From assembly GCA_963934295.1 (NCBI GenBank), contig CAWVXY010000006.1:52633-116632 (forward strand): a stretch of DNA of 64,000 nt, written 5' to 3'. Below, in pieces: positions 1-10,264 of the stretch; position 1 is the first letter of the stretch, and each line of letters begins with the position of its first letter. The DNA comes from Seribacter sp963934295 (GTDB lineage: Bacteria; Verrucomicrobiota; Verrucomicrobiia; Opitutales; Seribacteraceae). The notes beneath the pieces are model-generated. The model saw only the letters and a program-made list of their open reading frames with translations, had not been told where the DNA came from and did not search any database. The position numbers and the translations under genes are program-made.

Positions 1-3000
1 GGAACAATAACAAATCCGGATGGTTCATTACGGGTGACCAATGTACAGGTATTGGGAGTGGATGAAAGGTTTTGGAAACTTGCACCTGATTTTTCTCACA
101 CGCCCCTTGGAACTTGGTCGATGAAAAAGGAATTTCCAGAATGGGGATCCGGTTGTTTTTTTGTAAATGAAAGACTCGGAAAACGATTAAACATGGAGAG
201 GGATGATAGGTTAATTCTGAGAATGGAGGAACCAAGCATGTTTTCCAGAGATGCCCCGTTGTCCGGGGAGCGAGATAATAAATTTGTTACGATGAATAAT
301 TCATTTGGTGGCATCATACCCGCAGTTGGTTTTGGTAATTTTGGCCTACAGGGAAATCAGCGTGAACCACTTACCCTTTTCGTACCTTTGAATTCCTTGC
401 AGAAAAAACTTTTCCGTTCTCTAGATGAAATTTCGGGCAACACACAATTTGCAAATTTTCTCCTCATAGGTGCGCCGAATGAAGCTGAGGTTGATCTGGA
501 ACTTGCAAAGAAGGCAATGGATAAAAGTTGGACCTTAGAAGATGCAGGAATCGAGATTAAGGAGCTCCGGAATTCAAATGAATGGAGTATTCGAACTCGG
601 CAGGTATTTCTTTCAGATAGTTTAGCCAAACAGGCTAGCCAAGTAAGCGGGAAATCTGTTGGTGTTCTAACTTATTTAGTAAATGCAATAGAAAATAAAT
701 CGGATAAGAATGGTATTGCTCTAATACCATACTCCATGATGAGTGCGGTGGCACCCAGAAGTGTGGATTTTCTAAGTGAAGATTGGAAGGATCAAGACAT
801 CGCATTGAATCAATGGACTGTGGATGATTTAAATGCATCCCTTGGTGATTCAATAAGTGTTAGTTATTACACGGTTGGAGAAAGAAGAAAATTGATCGAA
901 TCTTCGAGAGAATTTGTCTTGCGAAAAATTCTTCCGATGCCACAAGCCGTTCCGGAAAAACAGGAAAGCGATTGGACTCCCCGTTTTCCAGGATTGTCCG
1001 ATGCCGAATCCTGTGGAGAGTGGGATACAGGTATTCCTATTGTTCATAAGGTACGGGATCGTGATGAACATTATTGGGACAAGTACCGGGGTACGCCCAA
1101 GGGTTTTGTTTCGCTTAAGGCTGGGCAGGAAATGTGGGGAAACCGCTGGGGTTCTCTGACTGGACTGAGAATGGACAAAGGAAACATTTCCAAGGAAGAG
1201 ATCAAAAAAAGACTGCGTAAAAATTTACACGCGGAGGATGCTGGTCTGGTACTCCGGGACCTTCGTACAGATGCGCAAAAAGCCGTAGAATCACCTGTTG
1301 ATTTTGGACAGTTGTTTATGGGTTTTAGTTTTTTTGTAATTATGGCTGCATTGGCAATAACCGGGATGCTCTTTAGTTTTTCCCTAGAACAAAGAAGTCA
1401 GCAAATCGGTGTGTTGAGAGCAGTTGGTTGGAAAACAATAAAGTTAAGACTGGTTTATTGGGGCGAGGGCTTATTGACTGCAAGTATTGGTTCGATTGTT
1501 GGAGTATTCCTTGCAACTATTTATGGAAAAACGATTCTTAATTTGTTGAGCGGGCAGTGGAGTGGGGCAGTATCTGGTGCCAGCTTTCATTACGATGCAT
1601 CCTTAAGTTCTATGATTACAGGCGGAGCGTGTGCTACGCTTATTTCTTTATTAGCGATGGTCTGGTCAACGAGAAAGTTGTTAAAGCGAGAACCGGTAGA
1701 ACTTCTTGTATCTGGAAACACCGGTTCGACTGGTGAAAGGGTTGTTACCAAAAGAAAGTGGCACCAATGGGCAGGAGTACTTTGTTTGACTTCTTCTTTA
1801 GTTTTAGCTTGGTCTGTTGGATTAACGAGTAACCAAGCATCAATGGCTTTTTTTGGTGCAGGCGGTTTATTTCTCGTGGGCGGTCTTTTTTTATTTAGGT
1901 CAAATTTAGGTAAAAAAGAAAAAGCGGATAAAAGTTTTTCTAGCCTAACTCAACTTAATCGTAGAAATTTAGGTAGGCGTGCAGGAAGAAGTTTGGTAAC
2001 AGTCGGCTCTATGGCTGCAGGTGCGTTTCTTGTGGTGAGCACAGGAGCCTTTCGAAAGGCTCCACCTGTTTCCCCAACGGATTTACAATCTGGAACGGGC
2101 GGATTTTCCTTTTGGGGTGAATCAGCCGTCCCTATATATGATGATTTAAATCAGGATGAGGCCATAAATCTTTTTGATTTAAATAAAAGCCTTTTGGATG
2201 AGGCGAATGTGGTTCCCCTACGTTTAAGGGAGGGAGATGATGCAAGTTGTCTTAATTTGAACAAAGCCATTCGGCCAAAAATTTTTGGAATTAAGCCTAG
2301 TGATTTTGATGGCCGTTTTGAATTTGCGGAGGGAAACTGGTCTAGCCTATATCAAAATCCGGATGGTGGAGCTATTCCTGCTTTAGTCGACCAAAACACT
2401 CTAATGTGGGCATTGAAGATGGGAATGGGTGGACGGTTAAACTACGTGGATGGAGAAGGAAAACCTTTCGAGGTTGAAGTAGTGGGAGCTTTCAAAGGAT
2501 CGATGTTACAGGGAGCACTTTTTATAAAGGAAGATGATTTTTTAGATAAATTCAATCAGCAGGGTGGATACCGTAGTTTTATGCTTACGGGTAACAAAGA
2601 GGATGCTCAAAAGTTGGCAGTTCATTTGGAGGACCGATTATTTCAGCACGGGATGGAGTTTCGGGATTCTATTGAAAAGCTTGCTGAATTACAGAAAGTA
2701 GAAAATACATACCTATCCATATTCCAAGGTCTGGGAGGTCTTGGAATGTTAATTGGTACATGTGGATTAGGGTTGGTTGTGGTTCGGAATTTAGTGGAGC
2801 GCGGTCAAGAATTTGCTCTATTTGAAGCGATTGGATATCAATTAAATTACATTCGAAAAAATGTTTTTCTCGAACATGCCCGATTGGCATTCTGGGGAAT
2901 TGCACTGGGCTCGGTCTCTGCAATATTAGGAATTACACCTGCTTTGTTTGGTGGTATATTGGATTCGCCAAGTATTAGCTTTCTATGGTTTTTCATGGCA

Positions 3001-3087
3001 CTTGCTTTCCTTGCTTTTTTCTGGGTTGGAATGGGCGTTTGCTTGACCTTGCGCAAAAGCCAACTTCACTTGTTAAAAGATGAATAA
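1..3087 (+). CDS. ABC transporter permease with two FtsX domains, 5'-truncated
   Basis: The frame is open back to base 1, so the true start lies outside the window; 1028 codons are visible. A GTG at 34 is the first possible start inside but has no reason to be used. There are about ten hydrophobic segments: four around residues 435-560, two around 590-635, one around 665-690 and three at the C-terminus (905-1017). Two large soluble domains separate them. This is the ten-helix layout of MacB/LolC/YbbP-type permeases, which move lipids, lipoproteins or peptides out of the inner membrane rather than importing solutes. The ATPase partner is probably upstream, outside the window. The next gene overlaps its end by 8 bases, so the two are likely co-translated. 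The substrate cannot be told. Confidence 0.8.
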   Translation, partial: GTITNPDGSLRVTNVQVLGVDERFWKLAPDFSHTPLGTWSMKKEFPEWGSGCFFVNERLGKRLNMERDDRLILRMEEPSMFSRDAPLSGERDNKFVTMNNSFGGIIPAVGFGNFGLQGNQREPLTLFVPLNSLQKKLFRSLDEISGNTQFANFLLIGAPNEAEVDLELAKKAMDKSWTLEDAGIEIKELRNSNEWSIRTRQVFLSDSLAKQASQVSGKSVGVLTYLVNAIENKSDKNGIALIPYSMMSAVAPRSVDFLSEDWKDQDIALNQWTVDDLNASLGDSISVSYYTVGERRKLIESSREFVLRKILPMPQAVPEKQESDWTPRFPGLSDAESCGEWDTGIPIVHKVRDRDEHYWDKYRGTPKGFVSLKAGQEMWGNRWGSLTGLRMDKGNISKEEIKKRLRKNLHAEDAGLVLRDLRTDAQKAVESPVDFGQLFMGFSFFVIMAALAITGMLFSFSLEQRSQQIGVLRAVGWKTIKLRLVYWGEGLLTASIGSIVGVFLATIYGKTILNLLSGQWSGAVSGASFHYDASLSSMITGGACATLISLLAMVWSTRKLLKREPVELLVSGNTGSTGERVVTKRKWHQWAGVLCLTSSLVLAWSVGLTSNQASMAFFGAGGLFLVGGLFLFRSNLGKKEKADKSFSSLTQLNRRNLGRRAGRSLVTVGSMAAGAFLVVSTGAFRKAPPVSPTDLQSGTGGFSFWGESAVPIYDDLNQDEAINLFDLNKSLLDEANVVPLRLREGDDASCLNLNKAIRPKIFGIKPSDFDGRFEFAEGNWSSLYQNPDGGAIPALVDQNTLMWALKMGMGGRLNYVDGEGKPFEVEVVGAFKGSMLQGALFIKEDDFLDKFNQQGGYRSFMLTGNKEDAQKLAVHLEDRLFQHGMEFRDSIEKLAELQKVENTYLSIFQGLGGLGMLIGTCGLGLVVVRNLVERGQEFALFEAIGYQLNYIRKNVFLEHARLAFWGIALGSVSAILGITPALFGGILDSPSISFLWFFMALAFLAFFWVGMGVCLTLRKSQLHLLKDE

Positions 3088-3835
3088 GTTTCGATCATTA
3101 ATGATAAGTTATCAATTTCTATTGAACCGCCTAGCTCTTTTGAGCTTTTTAATAACCCATGGCTGCGTCCAAAAGGGAATATACGAATCATCTAGTGAAG
3201 GTGCTGAGAATCAAATAGTAGTTGAAACTACATCCAGCGAGAGTAATTCAAGTTGGGTGGTTGAGTTTAGCGAAGACTTTTCAAAAATGGAAACGGGCTC
3301 TGAACCTGAGAGTTTGTTTATTTTAGACGGAGCATACACAGTACAGGTTGATCAGAATGAAGAGAAAAGTCTGACTTTGCCAGGTTCACCAATGGGCGAT
3401 TTCGGATTGCTCTTTGGTCCGAGGATCAGGGAAAAGGGTTTGGAATTACAATTTTCTTTTTTCTCAAGAAAAAAAGGACGAAGAATGCCTTCCATAGCAG
3501 CAGGAATTGGAGGCGTCCGTGGATTGCGATTACGATTGAATCCAGCAGCAAGGAATCTTGTCCTAACTTTTGATGAACAAATCCTTAAAGAGATCCCCTT
3601 TTCATGGATCGGAGATCGATGGTGGTCCGTTCGTTTTCAAATGACACCAGAAGATTCAAATCAATCTACATTCGTACAGTACAAGCTCTGGCCAAAGCAA
3701 GAAGCCGAACCGGACTCTTGGTTGGTTAGTGAAAAATTTAGTATCCAATACAAGGGAGGAAAATGTGCCTTGTGGGGATTTCCTTATGCCAGTACACCAA
3801 TTCTCTTTGACGACTTAACCATTCTTTCTCAGTAA
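3080..3835 (+). CDS. hypothetical exported protein, possible lipoprotein
   Basis: 251 aa. The N-terminus has a hydrophobic stretch ending in ITHGC, a weak lipobox, with Cys near residue 29, so an anchored periplasmic lipoprotein is possible. The remainder alternates hydrophobic and polar residues, with a DFSKMETGSEP segment followed by a G-rich core. That resembles the beta-sandwich of LamG or DUF1080-like proteins, but I cannot assign a family. It overlaps the FtsX permease by 8 bases and probably belongs to that operon, perhaps as a periplasmic accessory. A second Met at codon 8 (3101) is an alternative start that keeps the signal. Confidence 0.6.
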   Translation: MNKFRSLMISYQFLLNRLALLSFLITHGCVQKGIYESSSEGAENQIVVETTSSESNSSWVVEFSEDFSKMETGSEPESLFILDGAYTVQVDQNEEKSLTLPGSPMGDFGLLFGPRIREKGLELQFSFFSRKKGRRMPSIAAGIGGVRGLRLRLNPAARNLVLTFDEQILKEIPFSWIGDRWWSVRFQMTPEDSNQSTFVQYKLWPKQEAEPDSWLVSEKFSIQYKGGKCALWGFPYASTPILFDDLTILSQ

Positions 3836-3922
3836 AAATAATTTTATCTTCTGATATAAAAGTGCGTACTACCTGAAGAGAATATTTGTAGTATTTTAAA
3901 AAAGAAAGAGAATGGAATTTGT

Positions 3923-6220
3923 ATGAAATTCATTCGCAAAGATTTTTGGACTTTTGGAATCTTTTACTTTGCGTTGCTAGAATGCAGCTTTGCAAAAGAA
4001 GGAAAGAACGAAGCTTTATTTAATGAAGTATTACCCTTGTTGGAGGAGTACTGTTATGACTGTCATGGTGATGGTGCTCAAAAAGGTGGTTTTGCTATGG
4101 ACGAGTTAATTTCGCTTGGAAATTTCGAAGAGCATCATGAAACGTGGGATAGAGTCTGGAAGAACGCCTACAATCGAAATATGCCACCTGCCAATGTAGA
4201 TCAGCCACAGGATCGTGAGATTTCCAAAATTTTATCGTGGATAGAGAAAGAATCCTTTCAATACAACCCAGGTCAGATCGAACCTGGGCATGTGGTTTTA
4301 AGAAGGCTTAATCGTACGGAATACGAGAATACGATTAAAGATCTTTTTCAGGTTACAATCGATGCGAAAAACTATTTTCCTGCAGATGATACAGGGTATG
4401 GTTTTGATACGATTGGAGAAGTACTGACTCTTTCACCACTACTTATGGAAAAGTATATGGGAATGGCTGAAATCGTTATGGAAAAGATTCTTGGACCCAT
4501 AGATGATCAAGGAGAAAATATTCGTTTTATTACAGATGATATTAAGGGGGGCAGAAAGCATGGGGATTTACGTGTATTACCTTCACAGGGTAGTTTTACA
4601 ATTTCTCATCAGTCGGAGATGGGGGGCGAATATGAAGCCAAAGTATGGGCATCAGCAAGTAGAGCTGGAGATGAATTAGCCAAAATGGAAGTGAGCATTA
4701 ATGGCAGTAAAATTAAAACCTTCTCTATCGATTCGGAATATCCTCAAAAATTAATTTATACCTTTAAATATTATGCTAAAGAAAAATCTTCCAATAAAAT
4801 TTCACTTTCTTTTATCAATGATTTTTTTGACCCTAAAAATAAAAACCCAAAACTTCGGGATCGGAATTTATATGTAAAGAAAATTGAGATATCGTTTCCT
4901 AAAGGGGTAGCCTTCAAATTTAAGGATTCAAGAAGCCACTTGCTGGGTGAATGGGAAACGGAAAAAATTGATGACGATCATGCAGTGAAAAGTCTTGAGC
5001 AATGGATTCCACGTATTTACCGAATGACATTAGAAGAGAAAGAGATGTATAGGCACAAAGCTTTTTATGCTATGATGACAAAAAATGGGTTGTCTGCTAT
5101 TGAAGCTTTGCGCCAAACATACAAGGCAGCTCTCGTTTCTCCACGCTTTCTTTTCCGAGAAGAGAAAAAAGAAGAGAAAAAAAGTAATTCGAACTACAGG
5201 CAAATTGACGAATTTGCCCTTGCCCACCGTATGTCATATTTTCTTTGGAGTTCCATTCCAGACGATAGTCTTTGGGAATTAGCCAAAAAGGGTAAACTTA
5301 GGGAAAATTTTCGTCAGGAATTTAACAGGATGATTTCGGATAAAAAGATCGAAGGTTTTATAAATAACTTTTGCGGACAATGGCTCCAGTTGAGAGATTT
5401 GAACCTCGTAAACCCGGATCCAGAACAATTTCCAAGATTTACGGATCAAGTGAGAAAGTCCATGATCCAGGAGACGCAGGAATTTTTCAAATATTTACTT
5501 ATACAAAACCTACCGATTGATCTTATATTGGGGGCAAATTTTTCGATGATCAATCAAGACCTTGCTCGATATTACAGACTTCGGGGTAAATATGACGAAA
5601 AATTCAGGAAGGTTATTTTTAAGGGTAAAGATTTAAAAAAGCGGGGAGGCATACTTACACATGGATCTATCTTAACAATTACTTCTAACCCCACACGAAC
5701 CTCTCCGGTTAAGCGGGGTAAATGGGTGCTGGATAATTTACTGGCAGCACCGCCTAGGGATCCACCTCCAGAAGTTACTGAACTGGAAAAACCTCATGAG
5801 GAAAGTCATAATAAGCTTACTTTACGACAGCAGATGTCACGACATTCTAAAAATCCAGCTTGTTATTCCTGTCACGCGAGCATGGACAACTTGGGGTATG
5901 CTATGGAGAATTTTGATGCAGTTGGAAATTGGAGAACGGAAGAAGGGGGAGAATTCGTAGATGTTTCCGGAAAATTGAGTTCAGGGGAAGAGTTTAATGG
6001 TATTGATGAATTACAAACTTTCCTTTTGGAAAATAAGAAGCAATCAATTGTTCGCTGTATTACCCAGAAACTATTTGTATATGGAATAGGACGTGGATTA
6101 ACTTATAAAGATAGAAAAGCGGTGGATCAGGTAGTTGCTAGCTTTGAAAAGGATCAAGTTAACTTTGCTGACTTGCTTTTTCAAGTTTTTGTAAGTCAAC
6201 CTTTTCAATTTACCAAATAA
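3923..6220 (+). CDS. secreted cytochrome-type protein, DUF1587/DUF1592/DUF1588/DUF1585 family
   Basis: 765 aa with a signal peptide. A haem-binding CxxCH (C44, C47, H48) sits in a PSCyt1-like segment. A DUF1587 block follows, starting with RRLNRTEYENTIKDLF near residue 127. A beta-rich region (about 200-330) may be a carbohydrate-binding-like domain. DUF1592-type sequence runs from about 395 to 580. DUF1588 includes a second CxxCH (C647, C650, H651) and the NLGYAMENFD motif. DUF1585 is at the C-terminus (VYGIGRGL). This order is standard for the family, which is expanded in Planctomycetota and Verrucomicrobiota. Its biochemical role is not established; periplasmic electron transfer linked to polymer degradation is often proposed. 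It pairs with the DUF1552 gene 54 bases downstream. Confidence 0.9.
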   Translation: MKFIRKDFWTFGIFYFALLECSFAKEGKNEALFNEVLPLLEEYCYDCHGDGAQKGGFAMDELISLGNFEEHHETWDRVWKNAYNRNMPPANVDQPQDREISKILSWIEKESFQYNPGQIEPGHVVLRRLNRTEYENTIKDLFQVTIDAKNYFPADDTGYGFDTIGEVLTLSPLLMEKYMGMAEIVMEKILGPIDDQGENIRFITDDIKGGRKHGDLRVLPSQGSFTISHQSEMGGEYEAKVWASASRAGDELAKMEVSINGSKIKTFSIDSEYPQKLIYTFKYYAKEKSSNKISLSFINDFFDPKNKNPKLRDRNLYVKKIEISFPKGVAFKFKDSRSHLLGEWETEKIDDDHAVKSLEQWIPRIYRMTLEEKEMYRHKAFYAMMTKNGLSAIEALRQTYKAALVSPRFLFREEKKEEKKSNSNYRQIDEFALAHRMSYFLWSSIPDDSLWELAKKGKLRENFRQEFNRMISDKKIEGFINNFCGQWLQLRDLNLVNPDPEQFPRFTDQVRKSMIQETQEFFKYLLIQNLPIDLILGANFSMINQDLARYYRLRGKYDEKFRKVIFKGKDLKKRGGILTHGSILTITSNPTRTSPVKRGKWVLDNLLAAPPRDPPPEVTELEKPHEESHNKLTLRQQMSRHSKNPACYSCHASMDNLGYAMENFDAVGNWRTEEGGEFVDVSGKLSSGEEFNGIDELQTFLLENKKQSIVRCITQKLFVYGIGRGLTYKDRKAVDQVVASFEKDQVNFADLLFQVFVSQPFQFTK

Positions 6221-6274
6221 TGATATTTGAATAATATGTCTTAAGTCACTTGTAATCGGTAATATACTTTTATT

Positions 6275-7642
6275 ATGGATCGTAGAATAATTAGTCGTAG
6301 ATCAACACTTCGGGGTTTGGGAGTATCCTTAGCTTTACCCTTTATGGAATCCTTTGCGCGTTCGTCTTCAACGAACATTCCATTACGAATGGGATATGCC
6401 TACATTCCCAATGGAGTGATTATGGACGAGTGGCGTCCACGAACCACTGGGGTTTTGGGAGAATTACCAAGTAGCTTAAAACCTCTCCAAGACTATAAGA
6501 ATGACATTCAGGTTTTAAGTGGATTGGATCATACCAAGGCAAATGCCAATGGCGACGGAGGTGGAGATCATGCAAGAGCCAATGCCACTTTTTTGACTGG
6601 TTGTCAGGCAAAAAAGACTGCGGGGAAAGATATTAGGATTGGAATTTCAGTTGATCAAATTGCTGCCGAGGCAATCGGCGGTCAAACGAAATTACCCTCT
6701 TTAGAATTAAGTTGTGATGGAGTGAGAAGATCGGGCAAATGCGATTCTGGATATAGTTGTGCTTACCAATACAATCTATCTTGGAAAACGGAATCAATGC
6801 CGATGGTTCCAGAATCCAATCCGCGTTTAGTATTTGAGCGTTTATTTGGGAAATCAAATTCTTCCATTGATCGGGAAAACCAGCGGAAGAGAAAAGAATT
6901 AAATAAGAGCATTCTTGACTTTGCTATGGAAGATGCTGGTCGTTTGAGTAAGCGACTCGATAAGGCAGATCAAGAAAAATTGAACGAATACTTTACGAGC
7001 GTTCGTGAACTTGAAAAGAGAATCGAACGAGATGAGCAACAATCGAAAAATGTACCTGATTTTAAAAGTCCAGATAGGATTCCACAGAATTACAAAGATC
7101 ATTTGAGGGTTATGTTTGATATGATGGCACTTGCATATCAAAGTGATTCAACTCGCATAAGTTCGTTCTTAATGGCACATGATGGTAGTAATCGCAGTTT
7201 TCGTGAAATTGGTGTTCCTGATGGGCACCATTCACTTTCGCATCATAGAAATGATCAAGATAAAATTAAGAAACTGGCCCGTATAGACCAATTTTATTCC
7301 GAACAATTTGCTTATTTTTTGGGCAAGTTAGCTTCGATTCGAGAAATGGATGGTAGTCGATTAATTGATCATTGTATGATTATTTTAGGAAGCGGAATTA
7401 GCGATGGTAACTTACATCGTCATTCTGACCTGCCAGTACTTTTAGCGGGAGGCAAATCTCATGGGTTGCGAACTGGAAGACATCATGATTTTTCTGAAGG
7501 AAGATACGGTAATGAAAATAGTAAATTCTCAAAAGATAGCTTTGGTGTGCCAATGACTAACCTGCACCTTGGTTTGTTAGATAAAATAGGAGTAAGAACC
7601 AATCAAATCGGCGATAGTACAGGAAAAATTTTAAATATATAA
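6275..7642 (+). CDS. DUF1552 family secreted protein
   Basis: 455 aa. The N-terminus carries an RRSTLRGLG Tat-like motif and a short hydrophobic segment ending near SFA, so export in a folded state is likely. The body shows DUF1552 features: GYAYIPNGV, ATFLTGCQAKK, a helical middle with ELEKRIERDE, and a C-terminal GSGISDGNLH with HSDLPVLLAGG. The last two resemble the metal-binding part of the alkaline-phosphatase/DUF1501 superfamily. In this phylum the family regularly follows a DUF1587/1592/1588/1585 cytochrome gene, as here, and the two presumably form one periplasmic module. The substrate is unknown. Confidence 0.88.
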   Translation: MDRRIISRRSTLRGLGVSLALPFMESFARSSSTNIPLRMGYAYIPNGVIMDEWRPRTTGVLGELPSSLKPLQDYKNDIQVLSGLDHTKANANGDGGGDHARANATFLTGCQAKKTAGKDIRIGISVDQIAAEAIGGQTKLPSLELSCDGVRRSGKCDSGYSCAYQYNLSWKTESMPMVPESNPRLVFERLFGKSNSSIDRENQRKRKELNKSILDFAMEDAGRLSKRLDKADQEKLNEYFTSVRELEKRIERDEQQSKNVPDFKSPDRIPQNYKDHLRVMFDMMALAYQSDSTRISSFLMAHDGSNRSFREIGVPDGHHSLSHHRNDQDKIKKLARIDQFYSEQFAYFLGKLASIREMDGSRLIDHCMIILGSGISDGNLHRHSDLPVLLAGGKSHGLRTGRHHDFSEGRYGNENSKFSKDSFGVPMTNLHLGLLDKIGVRTNQIGDSTGKILNI

Positions 7643-7672
7643 TTAAAATCAAAAAAATATAATAAATATTTT

Positions 7673-7695
7673 CTATTTTTCTATTTTTCTATTTC
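7673..7695. repeat. short tandem repeat, CTATTTTT unit
   Basis: Nearly three copies of the 8-base unit CTATTTTT lie in the 104-base AT-rich gap between the DUF1552 gene and the next gene. The T-rich plus strand might aid transcript release, but there is no hairpin. Probably simple-sequence slippage. Confidence 0.6.
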
Positions 7696-7746
7696 ACTTA
7701 TGCAAAGGACGTAGAAAACCTTGCAAATATTTAAGTTTTATAGAGG

Positions 7747-8742
7747 ATGTTATTGTCCGTGTTTAGCATCAATCGAGTTTTTTTTCTTTCATTGGGAGGA
7801 GTTTGTTTTTTAATAATACCCTTCTTTTGGCTTGCCCTAATGTTTGACTATAAAGCGTTGGAAAACTTTATGATCAAATTTTCTGAAAGCAATTTCGTTG
7901 GTTATCCAATCCCAGAGTTATTTGGTGCTTCTAAAACCGATTCAGTCGTAAGCCAAGTTTTCCGGATGAAAATATTTTTATCATTGGCTATACTTGCCTA
8001 TTCACTTTTCTTTATAAGCCTATATTCGATCGAAGAGAACTCCAGGCGTTTAAAATTTCTTTTTCGTGGTATTTCAATACCATTGTTTTTGTTGATCGTT
8101 GCTTTTTGGTTAAAATTTGTAGGTGAAGATCATATTGTTGTTAAGAGCGAAAAAAATGAATTATTTATCGCAACAACGGTATCACTTGTTTTTTCAATTC
8201 TTCTTTTTGCTTATTCATTTCGTTCTCAAAAGAAGAAACGTAGTATGGTCCCAGGTAAACTGAGTAAGGGTTTTTCCGCACCATCTGTTGACCAACCTTC
8301 GAAACCAAATGGGGAAACCCAAAAGGAACTGACCGGTGCAAAAGAACTTACTCCCATTCCTGCTATTGAGACTGAATTACCTGAACAGAAGTCTGCAGAT
8401 GAAACCTCAATTAATCTTCCTGCAGATTCAGACTTAACTCCCCCCGAAAATAATGTAGATAGCGATGGAATTCCTCTGAATGGAGAAGTTGGAGAAGAAT
8501 CAAAAGACACGGAAGAATCTACTCAGGAAACTGCTGTTATTGAAACGGTGTCAGAAAATTTATCTACTCAGGATTCAAATACAGAAGAAAATTTACCAGA
8601 AAAAAAGCCCTTGGAAGAAGAAATTAATCCAAACCAAAATGAGGAAGATGGCATAACTTCTCCCTTAAACACCAGTATAGAAATTTCTGAAAATGAACAA
8701 GATCTTCCTACAGATACTTCTGAAGAAAACAAAATCGATTAA
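7747..8742 (+). CDS. hypothetical membrane protein with long acidic tail
   Basis: 331 aa, family not recognised. The first half has four hydrophobic segments (about residues 10-32, 76-95, 108-125 and 140-158), with a predicted external loop after the first. The second half (about 160-331) is low complexity, rich in Glu, Ser, Thr, Pro and Asn, strongly acidic and probably disordered. A basic RSQKKKRSM stretch follows the last helix and suggests the tail is cytoplasmic. The tail could be a docking or spacer region. The gene is 6 bases from the next and the pair looks co-transcribed. An AGAGG directly abuts the ATG, so an internal TTG or GTG a few codons later could be the real start. Confidence 0.65.
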   Translation: MLLSVFSINRVFFLSLGGVCFLIIPFFWLALMFDYKALENFMIKFSESNFVGYPIPELFGASKTDSVVSQVFRMKIFLSLAILAYSLFFISLYSIEENSRRLKFLFRGISIPLFLLIVAFWLKFVGEDHIVVKSEKNELFIATTVSLVFSILLFAYSFRSQKKKRSMVPGKLSKGFSAPSVDQPSKPNGETQKELTGAKELTPIPAIETELPEQKSADETSINLPADSDLTPPENNVDSDGIPLNGEVGEESKDTEESTQETAVIETVSENLSTQDSNTEENLPEKKPLEEEINPNQNEEDGITSPLNTSIEISENEQDLPTDTSEENKID

Positions 8743-8748
8743 TAAAAA

Positions 8749-10164
8749 ATGCAAAAATTCTTTAAAGGCTTAATTGTAATTTTATTTTCATTATTCTGTA
8801 TTTATATCTTGGAAAGTGCTTGTTTTAGACTAGTTGAAGGCTATGCAAATTGGAGGCTTTCCCTAGCATGGGGTAAACCGAATAACGCCAACCACAATTC
8901 TTTTCTTAAGAAATTACCCATCGATCATTTTGTTGAAAGACCTACAGATTTTCCATTACCAGATCATCTAGGATATTGGGTTGGTAAAGAGAATAGCTAT
9001 GCGGAAAGGGTTATGAGTTTTACTAGACCCCTCAGGGATTCATACATGAATTACTTACATAGTAAGTTTGAACCATTGGCAGATTTCGAAATAAGAGATT
9101 ATGATAAAGTTCATGGCGTTGTTTTGCCAGGGTTTAAAAAATCAGCGACCATTGCGGATGTTAAATTACAGAGAGCAAGAAGAGTTGGAGACGGGTTGGA
9201 ATTTGCAAAGGGGATATTTATTAAGGTAGTTTTACAGGATTTTACTGATTCGTACCGGGATGAATTCTCGAGCCTTGAGGCAAGTTTTGGCTTTATGTTG
9301 GAAAGGGGTTTTGGTTGCTTAGTTTTGCCCGTTAGTTCTAGCTCTGATTTGCTCGATAAAATAACAAGATTTCAAAGGAATGAAAGTTTACTTGCCGAGA
9401 ATTTATATGCTTGGGCTGATGGAAAAGCTGCTTCAATTTTACTGGAATCCTGTCAAATAAAACCAGATTGCTGGAAGGCGATAATGATTACAGATCCCGA
9501 AGAGTTTGTTTCGCCTCCAACGGATTCAAAATTACCATGGGTTTATTTTGAAATTGATGATGATCGAAGAATGAACGAAGAAGGGTTGGATTTGCTTTAT
9601 AGTTGGGTTAAAAGAGCTCGATCCAATGAAAACCTATATACATCAAGGTTAGGTGGATTAGTCCGAGTTAGCCGAAATGCTTATGCTAGAAAGGTAATAC
9701 CTTCTACTTTCGCTTCTTATGTAGTTCATTGTGCAAATTTTATCGAGGACATGAAACTTAATAAAATTTCCTACAAGAAAGAAGTTACAAGTAATGTTGA
9801 AACAGTTTCAAAACTACCTAGTAAAGTAGATTCAGATTCGGTTACAAATAGCCCAAAAAAAGAAACAAGTAATTTTGATTTAAGAAGGATTGAGAAATCA
9901 ATTAATCAAATCGAAAAGCAAGATGAAATTAATTATAATTTGGGTAGTTCAAAATTTGATTGCGAGATCATTAGGGGATATCGCGAAATCAATGATGCTG
10001 ATGCACAACTAAAGTTGGTAAGTAACCGAGATTTGATCATAAAACTAGGATTGGGTTTTGAAGAAATGGGTAATGGAGTTATGGATCAAATTCGCAAAAA
10101 GGACCCGCTATTTTACCGCTATTTTAATTCTTTACGGGCGATAGAAGAATCTCCTTTGAATTAA
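8749..10164 (+). CDS. hypothetical exported or anchored protein, possibly degenerate alpha/beta hydrolase
   Basis: 471 aa, family not recognised. A hydrophobic segment at residues 5-22 is a signal or membrane anchor. The middle shows an alternating pattern that could be an alpha/beta hydrolase core: GVVLPGF, then RGFGCLVLPVS, a LYAWADGKAAS helix turn where a nucleophile elbow would lie, WKAIMITDP, and LPWVYFEIDDD. If so, the usual GxSxG is missing and the protein would be inactive. A Ser/Lys-rich linker (about 345-400) joins a C-terminal domain ending in DPLFYRYFNSLRAIE. It follows the acidic-tail membrane protein by 6 bases. The hydrolase reading is a hypothesis only. Confidence 0.55.
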   Translation: MQKFFKGLIVILFSLFCIYILESACFRLVEGYANWRLSLAWGKPNNANHNSFLKKLPIDHFVERPTDFPLPDHLGYWVGKENSYAERVMSFTRPLRDSYMNYLHSKFEPLADFEIRDYDKVHGVVLPGFKKSATIADVKLQRARRVGDGLEFAKGIFIKVVLQDFTDSYRDEFSSLEASFGFMLERGFGCLVLPVSSSSDLLDKITRFQRNESLLAENLYAWADGKAASILLESCQIKPDCWKAIMITDPEEFVSPPTDSKLPWVYFEIDDDRRMNEEGLDLLYSWVKRARSNENLYTSRLGGLVRVSRNAYARKVIPSTFASYVVHCANFIEDMKLNKISYKKEVTSNVETVSKLPSKVDSDSVTNSPKKETSNFDLRRIEKSINQIEKQDEINYNLGSSKFDCEIIRGYREINDADAQLKLVSNRDLIIKLGLGFEEMGNGVMDQIRKKDPLFYRYFNSLRAIEESPLN

Positions 10165-10264
10165 ATTAAATTTAAGGAGATTGTATCTCATAAAAACTTT
10201 ATGTTTTTTAATGATAACTGAAAAGTTATCTGATTTAGAATAGGAATAAGTAAAATATAGAGAC

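Noticed and set aside
914..1159. Open frames overlapping the large permease and many similar short frames elsewhere
   Set aside because: They lie inside confidently identified genes in other frames, lack family motifs and have no ribosome sites; shadows of coding sequence.
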